Source: Burkholderia sp. PAMC 26561 (GTDB taxonomy: Bacteria; Pseudomonadota; Gammaproteobacteria; Burkholderiales; Burkholderiaceae). Taken from it: DNA of 64,000 bases. Below, in pieces: positions 36,695 through 44,755 of the stretch. The stretch's first letter is position 1, and each line of letters begins with the position of its first letter. The notes below the pieces were generated by a model that saw only the letters and a list, made by a program, of their open reading frames with translations, searched no databases and had not been told where the DNA came from. The position numbers and the translations under genes were made by a program. The stretch is taken from assembly GCF_001557535.2 (NCBI RefSeq), contig NZ_CP014308.1, positions 62,001 to 126,000 on the forward strand, written 5' to 3'.

Positions 36695-36996
36695 GAACTA
36701 CTCCAGTTTGGAACACACGTTTTACCCTAAATCTGTGTCCAAAAAAACCGGAGGCGCCGCAAATCGACCAGGCAAAGGACCGTAATCGGTCGCACCGAGA
36801 GTCGAGCTGCTACAGCTATGCTTCGGTGAGCTTCAGAAACTCGACATTGGGCCGTTAATAGAGAAATCGGCGTATTTACGTCTCAAGCATTAAATGAAGT
36901 GGAATTCAGGTGCGACCGCGAAGCCATGATCCTCGGCACGGACCCACACGCGAACGATTCACGGGAAAACCCGGATGAGCTAGACCAAAGGCGAAA

Positions 36997-39339
36997 ATGG
37001 GCTCCAAAAACGAGGAAGTAAAGGCCAACAATGTACCGTTGATATTTAATCGGCTACTCACCGCTGCTGCGCGGGCCGCGGATTGCGAGTTAGGTGTTCT
37101 GTATCGTGCGACAACGGAAGGCCTTGTCGTAGCCGCGCATTTGGGGGATGCCGACAACTACTCGTTCGGCTGTGGGTTTACGTTTCTTGACCGAATTCAA
37201 GCCAAAGAGTGCCAACCGTTTGTTCTCGAGACTGAGGCAGGTATCGATGGCTGGCCCTCACGCACCGACGAATCGACCTCTGCAGGTGTAGTTGCCCGCT
37301 TTGTTGTGGTCGTGCCCCTGGTAGACGCCGACGGTGCCTTTGACGGCCAGCTCATTCTAGGATCGTTAGCCGCGCGGGGAAGGCTGAGCGCTGCTCAACA
37401 CTTTGTTTTGGGGACGATCGGGGCACAAATAGTGGTAGCCAATCAACAGTCGGCGTCTCAACGAGCGATTGTTGATGCTGCGCAGCCCCAGCAACTGGTG
37501 AGCGAGAACGCGCGATCAACCGAGCGGCTGAGACTGCTCGAATCCGCCGTCGTCAATGCACGCGATTCGATACTCATTACGGAAGCTGAACCGATTACGC
37601 TACCAGGGCCGCGCATTGTTTATTGCAATCCGGCCTTCACGAGGACCACCGGATACACCGAATCGGACGTCTTGGGTCGTACGCCTCGAATTCTTCATGG
37701 GCCTGCCACGGATCGTAAAGCGCTCGCCACGCTCAAAGCGGCATTGCAGGCGTGGCGCCCGATCGAGATTGAACTGCTGAACTACAAAAAGGACGGTACA
37801 CCTTTCTGGGTCGAGCTGAGTATCGTCCCCGTCGCTGACGAGACAGGGTGGTTCACGCATTGGGTTTCGGTTCAGCGTGATACGAGCGAGCGCAAAGAGG
37901 CGCAAATCGCGGCATTGCGAGCGCAGGCAGCGGAAAAGGAACGCGAGGCGTTGGCGGTGTCACTTGCTGAACGACAACTCGCACAGCAAGCGCTCGAGTA
38001 CGCAGCAACGCATGACGAACTCACCGCGCTTTGTAATCGTGCCTTTGTGATGCAACGGATCGATGCGGCACTCCGGTCCTGCGATAAACTCGTCGGCAGC
38101 GAAGGCCGGCAAGATCGCGGCGGCGCTGTTTTTTTCCTGGACCTCGACGGGTTCAAGCTCGTGAATGACAGTTTTGGACACGCGGTCGGCGATGCATTGT
38201 TGGTCGAGGTCGCAACACGGCTCGCTCAATGCGTGCGTCCCTCGGACGTGCTCGCGCGTTTAGCGGGAGACGAGTTCGTCATTTTTGTTGAGCGCCGCGA
38301 AAGTCGCGACGCCTTGGAAACAATCGCCAGAGGCATCAAGGCTGCGCTTTGCCGTTCTTTCTCGCTTCTTCCTGGGGACCTTGTTCTTTCGTGCAGCATC
38401 GGAATCCTTGAACTCTCGGAAGCATATACCAGCGCAAGCGAGGTCCTGCGGGACGCGGACGCCGCCATGTATGCGGCAAAACACAGCGGTAGCGGGAGTT
38501 TCGAGTTTTTTCAGCCTTCGATGCATGAGCGGGCGCTCGAGGTTTTATCGCTCCAGGCTGATTTGAGGAAGGCCGCGCAAGCGAACGCATTTGAGGTTTA
38601 CTACCAGCCCATCTTCGACTCGGCTCTGCACCGCATAATTGGGGTTGAAGCGCTGGTTCGCTGGACCCACGAACGGCGGGGGCAGGTGTCGCCGGCGAAA
38701 TTCATACCTCTTGCCGAACAGCTCGGGATTGTCGGTGCGATCGATCGGTGGGTGCTTAAAACCGCCGTTGCTCAGGTGGGTATATGGCAGCGCGAATTCC
38801 CCGAGCTATCGTTGCATTTAAATGTCAACGTTTCCGCACTTGAGCTTCGTGAACCCTCCTTTCTTCGCAATCTGGTTCACGTCACTGACGCTGCCGGATT
38901 TACCCTTTCAGATTTGCAGATTGAAATCACCGAAGGCGTTTTGCTTGATGATTCGCCATCAACGGAGGCGATGTTCGTGGCGCTAAGGAGCAAGGGAGTG
39001 CGCATCGCCTTGGATGACTTCGGCACCGGTTATTCTTCTTTGGCGTACTTGGACCGCTACCCGATCGACACGCTGAAAATTGACCGCTCATTCGTGATGC
39101 GGATGTTGCAAAAACCCAGGACAATGTCGATCTTGCGAAGCATTGTTTTACTGGCGAAGAATCTTGAACTCGACGTTGTCGCCGAAGGCGTAGAGACGCA
39201 AGAGCAAATGGCGGCGCTCGCTTCTATGGGCTGCAATCGTCTTCAGGGGTTCTTGCTGTGCAGGCCGCTTCCGACTGTGGAAATATCTGCCCTGCTCAGA
39301 GCGCGCGTAGACGCACGCAGGCCTACGTTCTCGATATGA
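36997..39339 (+). CDS. GAF-like-PAS-GGDEF-EAL cyclic-di-GMP protein
   Basis: The 780-residue soluble protein has a GAF-like N-terminus (about 15-150), a PAS/PAC domain (183-300; GRTPRILHGPATDRKAL is typical of LOV-like PAS but I see no GXNCRFLQ flavin Cys), a coiled-coil linker, a GGDEF domain with AGDEF at 423-427 and an inhibitory RxxD (RPSD 414-417), and an EAL domain (GVEALVRW, LNVNVSALELRE, ALDDFGTGYSSL, DVVAEGVETQEQ). AGDEF variants can still be active cyclases, and EAL residues look complete, so it may make and break c-di-GMP. It lies alone between IS clusters. Confidence 0.92.
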   Translation: MGSKNEEVKANNVPLIFNRLLTAAARAADCELGVLYRATTEGLVVAAHLGDADNYSFGCGFTFLDRIQAKECQPFVLETEAGIDGWPSRTDESTSAGVVARFVVVVPLVDADGAFDGQLILGSLAARGRLSAAQHFVLGTIGAQIVVANQQSASQRAIVDAAQPQQLVSENARSTERLRLLESAVVNARDSILITEAEPITLPGPRIVYCNPAFTRTTGYTESDVLGRTPRILHGPATDRKALATLKAALQAWRPIEIELLNYKKDGTPFWVELSIVPVADETGWFTHWVSVQRDTSERKEAQIAALRAQAAEKEREALAVSLAERQLAQQALEYAATHDELTALCNRAFVMQRIDAALRSCDKLVGSEGRQDRGGAVFFLDLDGFKLVNDSFGHAVGDALLVEVATRLAQCVRPSDVLARLAGDEFVIFVERRESRDALETIARGIKAALCRSFSLLPGDLVLSCSIGILELSEAYTSASEVLRDADAAMYAAKHSGSGSFEFFQPSMHERALEVLSLQADLRKAAQANAFEVYYQPIFDSALHRIIGVEALVRWTHERRGQVSPAKFIPLAEQLGIVGAIDRWVLKTAVAQVGIWQREFPELSLHLNVNVSALELREPSFLRNLVHVTDAAGFTLSDLQIEITEGVLLDDSPSTEAMFVALRSKGVRIALDDFGTGYSSLAYLDRYPIDTLKIDRSFVMRMLQKPRTMSILRSIVLLAKNLELDVVAEGVETQEQMAALASMGCNRLQGFLLCRPLPTVEISALLRARVDARRPTFSI

Positions 39340-39959
39340 AAACATTCCTCGCGTGTTCCGGGTGACTTCATGTCCCAACGCATGAGCGCAACTGTTTCAG
39401 CGGTGTGCGGTTTGGCTAGGGTCCATTGTGCGTATTTCGGATGAAGGTGACCGGCCGTTTCGGGATCGTGACCGGCGATTACGGCAACGTGACCGGCCGT
39501 TTCGGGAACGTGACCGAGCGGACCAGACAGCAGGATTGGCGTTGCGCATGACATCAATCACGCGGGTTATGCTCGCCGGCTTTGGCCGGAGAGACGATGC
39601 CCGCGCACCGGATGAACATGCGCATGTATATGAACGCCTCCCGTTTGCGAAGCAGTTTCGAAATCTGACAAGTGGATGGACTGCTGCTGTATATCCGTAC
39701 ATGGACTCCCGCCTATGAGCAAGATCGGTTTGCATTTTGAGGGTCACGACTGCGTCCGTACATTCGGCTTCTGATGTGCTTACTGCCGCACGAGCCATCA
39801 TGGAAATCTGCGCGCTTGCTCCTCATCGGCCTTCTGGCTTCGTACTGCAGCCGTCGGATATATCAGGATCTGCAAGCGCCGGTCCGACCGGTTCGCCATG
39901 CTTGCCGCTTCTTGCGCAATCGCGGAAGAAATGAAACAGTACTCGATATCTGAAGCCTG
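39340..39959. other. Intergenic with remains of an IS21-type end
   Basis: About 620 bases without a gene; it holds the 21-base tandem repeats described separately and otherwise only weak open frames. Confidence 0.5.
39447..39520 (+). repeat. 21-bp tandem repeats, IS21-family terminal type
   Basis: Three exact-length units start at 39447, 39468 and 39489, each GTGACCGGC followed by variants of CGTTTCGGGAAC, then a partial fourth unit at 39510. Iterated repeats of this sort are the transposase-binding ends of IS21-family elements. No istA or istB is present nearby, so it is a remnant end. Confidence 0.65.
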
Positions 39960-40972
39960 CTATGCAGCCCTGAAACAGCCGTTGCCCGTCAATATGGCCC
40001 AAGCGATGCGCGCCGTCTTGTTCGCCAGGGCGATCGCCGCGATGCTCACGTGACGGCGTTGCATAACGGATTTGATCCACTGGCTGTGACTGTCATTGCG
40101 CCGACTCACGAAGTGCATTACCGCGCGGGCACCCTGTACAAGCAAAGTTCTTAGATAAGTGTCGCCGCGCTTTGTGATACCGCCTAATCGCGTTTTGCCT
40201 CCACTCGATCTTTGCATCGGCGTTAGCCCCAGCCAGGCTGCGAACTGTCTCCCATTCTTGAACTGCGAGGGATCGCCCACACTGCTCACGAGCGCAGTCG
40301 CAATAACCGGCCCAATTCCCGGAACTGTAGCGAGCCGCTGGCAGGCCTCATTGCTTTTGAATATCTCCGCTATCTCGGTGGCAAGTTCGTCGAGCCATTG
40401 CTGCAATGCCTTCAGTTGCTCAAGGTACATTGATCCAAGCCGTCTTAGCAAAGTGGTGATGCCGGAATCGGGGTCGTTGACCAGCGCCATCACCCCCTTT
40501 TTTAACTGCGGAAGACCAATCGGGAAGATCACACCCTCTTCGGCAAACATGCTTCGGATCTGATTGGACTTGGCAGTACGCTCCAGGACCAGTCGTTGGC
40601 GCATGCGATGCACCGATTGCAGCGACTGCTGTTCCGCGCTTTTTATCGCGACAAAGTGGATGCCCGCACGAGTGACTGCTGCACAGATCGCAGCCGCGTC
40701 ATTCGCATCGTTTTGCCGCCGATGAGGAATGGCTTTACGTACTGCGTTGGTAGCAACCGGACCGTATGACCTAAGGCAGTCAATTCACGAGCCCAAAAAT
40801 GCGATCCGTGGCAGGCCTCGATGCCAATCAGACCAGATTCGAGTTTTGCGAAGAACTTCAGCACGTCACTTCGGCGAAGCTTTCGCTGAATGACCACTTT
40901 CCCGTGGCGATCAACGCCGTGAATCTGAAACACGTTTTTTGCGATGTCTAGACCGATGGTAAGCGTAGGCAT
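39960..40972 (-). pseudogene. IS110-family transposase, one frameshift
   Basis: Start MPTLTIGLDIAKNVFQIHGV with the DEDD-type catalytic Asp, then IGIEACHGSHFWARELTALG, then RLLPTQYVKPFLIGGK. A base is missing from the A-run at 40711-40714 (expected GGKNDANDAAA), after which the C-terminal transposase_20 domain follows in another frame (VPGIGPVIATALVSSVGD, SGGKTRLGGITKRGDTYLRT). Otherwise full length (about 337 residues). Could be a sequencing error in a homopolymer. Confidence 0.85.
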
Positions 40973-41237
40973 TGACGTTCTCCCAGGAGTTGGTGCGGTC
41001 AGTGTCGCCCCGGAGGGGGCGGGAGTCCATACCATCAGCCTTGCTACAGCGCTAGGCGCGCACTGTGGGCCTCGATGAAATCCGCTTACTCACGCCTCTT
41101 TGATCAAACGAGCTGCAAGCTCGTATGCGCATTCAGGTTTGGCGAGTACCGGTCCGACCTATTTTGTCATCGCTTTCGACTGCCAACGCAACCTTTGATC
41201 CTGCCTGGACGAACGCCGTCGTAAGAACGGATAGTGA

Positions 41238-41745
41238 TTAGGCAGGTTCAATACTGACGTGCCCTGGCTCGTACGGCTGGCCGTGACTTAGAACGGCCCA
41301 GATTGTCCTCGCCATTTTGTTTGCTATTGCGACCACCACGACGTTTGGCGGTCTCCGCTTCTTAATTTCTTCTAACCACGAGTTAGGCTGCTTGAATCGG
41401 TACAGCACACTTCTTGCCCCGTGAATTAATAAAGTTCGCAAGTAAGTATCACCACGTCTGCTAATTCTTCCAAGCGTAACCTTACCCCCGGAACCGTTTT
41501 GCTTAGGGACCAGACCGACCCACGCGGCGAATTCACGGCCCGATCGAAACGCACCTACGTCGCCCATCGACGCGATAGCCGCGGTGGCTGTCAAGATGCC
41601 AACGCCTGGAATCGCAGTGATTGCTCTAACGTTGTTGTCGTTAAGTGCCGCTTGTTTGAGGCGACGCTCGATCGTGGAAACCTGTTCGTCAATCTTCGAT
41701 AACGCTGCCCATTGCTCCCGTAGCGTATCGATGAGCGCCGTTGGA
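41238..41745 (-). pseudogene. Second IS110-family transposase, C-terminal half
   Basis: Leftward frame PTALIDTLREQWAALSKIDE, QVSTIERRLKQAALNDNNVR, AITAIPGVGILTATAAIASM and NGSGGKVTLGRISRRGDTYL ends at TAG/TAA 41238. It differs clearly from the IS110 at 39.96 kb. The N-terminal RuvC-like domain is absent, replaced by the GGDEF gene fragment that begins at about 41745. Confidence 0.83.
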
Positions 41746-42304
41746 AGCCGTTCGGAAACCGGTTGTTCTGCGCGACGTATCGGAAAGGAAAATCAGCAGC
41801 GACGAGCTCACGCGTCTTTTGACGACCGATCATCTGACCGGAGCGATGAATCGCGCCCATTTTTTCAAGGTCGCAGAGAAGGAAGTTGCCCGGTCGAAGC
41901 GGTCGGGCAAATCGCTTTCGTTTGTAATGATCGATGCGGATCACTTCAAGAAAATCAACGATACAGCAGGGCACCAGGCAGGCGATAAGGTCCTGGAAAG
42001 AATTGTCGCGGAGGCGAGGCGTTCCCTTCGCTCTATCGATGTGATTGCGCGCCTCGGAGGGGAGGAGTTTTGCCTGATGCTGCCCGGTACGTCGGCGGAT
42101 GGCGCGGCGCTGATCGCAGAACGCATCCGCGCGACCATCGAAGCCAGCCGGATCGATACCGCCGTGGGTGAGCAGGTAGTGACCGTCAGTCTTGGTTGCG
42201 CGTCCTTATCGCACGCGTTAGCGTCGATGCACGACCTGCTCGCCGCTGCAGACAAGTCACTATATGCGGCAAAGGCGGCAGGCAGGAACCGGGTGGCGGA
42301 TTGA
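41741..42304 (+). pseudogene. GGDEF diguanylate cyclase, 5' end removed by IS110
   Basis: The preserved part begins inside a PAC region (VVLRDVSERKIS) and continues through a complete GGDEF domain: LTTDHLTGAMNRAHF, FVMIDADHFKKINDTAGHQA, inhibitory site RSID exactly five residues before GGEEF, and ending ADKSLYAAKAAGRNRVAD. An ATG at 41741 lies in the junction, so a 187-residue free cyclase domain could still be translated, but the sensor is lost. Called a pseudogene because of truncation. Confidence 0.8.
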
Positions 42305-42750
42305 CGTACTGAAGAGCGCTGATGCTGCTCAATGCTTCACACCGAGCGTGCGGAGGTAGAGGCGCGTCAGTGGCTTGGTCGACAGATGCTACGACAGCGG
42401 ACAGTTTGAGGCATAGCCACAAATATCAAAACGCGCGCTGAGAGAGGCGCAATAACGATCATGGGCGTCATCTGTGCTTAACGCCTAATTTTGGTCTGAC
42501 ATATCGCGCTCAAGCGGCATCTCCTGCGCGCTTCACTTTCTCGCAAACAGCGCACAGCTCGATTCGCTTGATGCGAATCGCCGAAGTCACCCAAATCCGT
42601 CGATCACTTTCTGTCTATAGTCACACCCGCCATCATGCCGTACCACTCCTAACAGTTTGACAAAGCCGACTTAAGAGAACGCGATTTGTGCCGTAAAGAG
42701 AGACTTACATACAACGGCCGGACGCTTCCGCACGAGGCGCACGTGAAAGC
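42305..42750. other. Intergenic upstream of the DUF3034 operon
   Basis: About 450 bases; AT-richer than the operon that follows and presumably contains its promoter. No ORF or RNA supported. Confidence 0.45.
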
Positions 42751-43625
42751 ATGGTGTCAAAACGATCAAACTGTCTCGCGTTCGCGGCCTGCGTCGCGTT
42801 CGCCGGCCAAGCTCACGCCGATGACGCGACCGGCGGCAAGTTGCTGCTGACCGGCGGCGTGTCCGAATTAGAAGGCGCGGGGGTGGCGGCCTCACGCCGT
42901 GGGCAGTGATCGGCGGCTACGGAACGGCGTCGCAGGTCGGCGGCAGTGCGTATGGAACCTACTTGCGCACCCAAGACTTCGCGCTCGCCACTTATGGCGC
43001 CGCGCTCGGCGTCGCGAACCGCGTCGAATTGTCGGTCGCGCGGCAGACCTTCGACACACGCGATGCCGGCGCCGCACTCGGCCTCGGCTCCAGCTTCAAG
43101 TTCAACCAGGATATCGCCGGGATGAAGGTGCGGCTCTTCGGCGACGCCGTGCTCGATCAGGACACCTGGATCCCGCAAATGGCGGTCGGCATCCAGTTCA
43201 AGCACAACGAGCAGGGCGACATCGTCAAAGCGGTCGGCGCCGACAGCAATTCCGGCACCGATTTCTACCTGTCGGCGACCAAGCTGCTGCTCGCGCAAAG
43301 CATCCTGCTGAACGGCACGCTGCGCTTCACGAAGGCCAACCAGTTCGGCCTGCTCGGCTTCGGCGGCGACAAGTCGAACGCCTACCACCCTGAATGGGAA
43401 CTGTCGGCAGCGTACATGCTGTCGAAGTCCGTCGTGATCGGCGGCGAATACCGCGCCAAGCCCGACAACCTCGGCTTCGCGCGCGAACAGAACGCCTACG
43501 ATGCGTTCGTCGCGTGGGCGCCCACCAAGCACGTCTCGCTCACCCTCGCATATGTGGCGCTCGGCGACATCGCCACGTTCAGAAATCAGCGCGGCGCTTA
43601 CCTCTCACTCCAGGCGGGCTTCTAA
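42751..43625 (+). pseudogene. DUF3034 outer-membrane-like protein, frameshift in a G-run
   Basis: The frame opens MVSKRSNCLAFAACVAFAGQ-AHA (signal peptide) and continues ATGGKLLLTGGVSELEGAG, then breaks at the G5 tract 42879-42883, where one more G restores GGLTPWAVIGGYGTASQVGG and the rest: NRVELSVARQTFDTRDAGAA, alternating beta-strand segments and a final YLSLQAGF with aromatic C-terminus, typical of outer-membrane beta barrels. DUF3034 function is unknown. The lesion may be a sequencing error or a reversible slip. First gene of a four-gene GC-rich operon; its stop overlaps the next ATG (TAATG). Confidence 0.82.
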
Positions 43626-44062
43626 TGCATGCCATCCTCACGCGCGTGTTCGCCGCCTGCGCGATTCTTCTGGCGGCGATGCTCGCCACGCCCGCGCACG
43701 CCGACGACGCGGTCTACCGGACCTTCGGCGAGAAGCCCGGCCTCATCGCCATCACCGACGATCTCTACGCCAACCTACTCGCCGACCCGCGCACCGCACC
43801 GTACTTCGAGAACGCGCCGATCCGCCGCATCAAGGAAAAGCTCGTCGAGCAGTTCTGCGCGCTGCTTGGCGGACCCTGTACCTATACTGGCCGCACCATG
43901 AAGCGTGCGCACGAAGGCCAGAACATTGACCGCGCCGCGTTTGACGCGATGGTCGAAAATCTGCAGAAGGCGATGGACAAGCACGGCGTGCCGTTTCACG
44001 CGCAGAACCAGCTTCTCGCGAAACTCGCACCGATGTATCGCGACATCCAGGACCGCGAATAG
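43625..44062 (+). CDS. Exported group 1 truncated hemoglobin
   Basis: The 145-residue product has a Sec signal peptide (ILLAAMLATPAHA-DD, cleavage after about residue 26) followed by a 2-over-2 globin: YRTFGEKPGLIAITDDLYAN, LADPRTAPYFEN, KEKLVEQFCALLGGPCTYTG and MKRAHEGQNIDRAAFDAMVE, where His in RAHEGQ is the likely proximal haem ligand. Export of a truncated globin is unusual and points to O2, NO or redox chemistry in the periplasm. It directly follows the DUF3034 gene (overlapping start) and precedes a cupredoxin-like protein. Confidence 0.9.
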   Translation: MHAILTRVFAACAILLAAMLATPAHADDAVYRTFGEKPGLIAITDDLYANLLADPRTAPYFENAPIRRIKEKLVEQFCALLGGPCTYTGRTMKRAHEGQNIDRAAFDAMVENLQKAMDKHGVPFHAQNQLLAKLAPMYRDIQDRE

Positions 44063-44149
44063 CGAGCGCTGGCACCGCTCAAGTTTTCTGCTCGCGCTCC
44101 GTTAATACGATCGGGGCGTCACACTCGCGCGCTCAACTGGAAGACTTCA

Positions 44150-44749
44150 ATGTTATCGACCAAAATTGTGGCCTTCGGCCTGGCGTTTCTCGCCGCATGC
44201 GGCGCGCACGCGGCGACGCTGCGCGTTCAGGTCGTCGACCAGGCGGGCGCGCCGCTGCAGGACGCCATAGTCTACGTGAGCCCGGCGAGTGGCAAGCTGC
44301 CCACGACCAAACCCGTAGGCGCGGTGATCGACCAGATCAAGCGGCAGTTTGTGCCGCTCGTATCGGTGGCGCAGACGGGCGCGGCCATTGCGTTCCCGAA
44401 CAAAGACAACATCGAGCACGACGTCTATTCGTTTTCGCCCGCGAAGAAATTCGAACTCAACCTGTATCACGGCATTCCGGCAGCGCCAGTCGTCTTCGAA
44501 AAGCCCGGCCTCGTCGTGATGGGATGCAACATTCACGACGCAATGGTCGCGTACCTGCTGCTTGTCGACACGCCGTATTTCGCCAAGACCGATGCGAGCG
44601 GCAACGCGACCATTGACAACGTGCCCGCCGACGCGCTCAAGGTCACCGCGTGGCATTACCGCATGACCACTCCCGACGCTCAGCCGACGCAAAAGCTCGT
44701 TGCCGACGCCGGCGTCGCGAAGTTCGCATTGCCGCTCAAGCCGCAATAG
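44150..44749 (+). CDS. Exported cupredoxin-like protein (methylamine-utilisation-protein type)
   Basis: The 199-residue product has a signal peptide (MLSTKIVAFGLAFLAACGAHA), an Ig/CNA-B-like N-terminal strand region (VVDQAGAPLQDAIVYVSPAS), and a plastocyanin-like domain with the type 1 copper pattern: His in KDNIEHDVYSF and Cys-His-Met in MGCNIHDAM. Such proteins are often annotated as methylamine utilisation proteins but carry no proof of that role. Position between a globin and a c-di-GMP protein suggests periplasmic electron transfer or copper-linked sensing. Confidence 0.82.
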   Translation: MLSTKIVAFGLAFLAACGAHAATLRVQVVDQAGAPLQDAIVYVSPASGKLPTTKPVGAVIDQIKRQFVPLVSVAQTGAAIAFPNKDNIEHDVYSFSPAKKFELNLYHGIPAAPVVFEKPGLVVMGCNIHDAMVAYLLLVDTPYFAKTDASGNATIDNVPADALKVTAWHYRMTTPDAQPTQKLVADAGVAKFALPLKPQ

Positions 44750-44755
44750 GCCGCC

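Larger units (their letters stand above)
33686..36761. mobile_element. IS3-family element interrupted by a second IS3-family element
   Basis: Left end TGTACCGGCTCCGGTTGTTT and right end (read inward) TGCGGCGCCTCCGGTTTTTT form imperfect inverted repeats that start with TG, as usual for IS3. Genes orfA and orfB are on the minus strand, orfB split by the inner element. A 15-base direct repeat AATCGACCAGGCAAA flanks it (33671-33685 and 36762-36776), longer than the 3-5 bases normal for IS3. Confidence 0.75.

Noticed and set aside
39447-39520. Possible CRISPR-like repeats
   Set aside because: Units are 21 bases with no spacers and vary among themselves; the pattern fits an IS21-type end.
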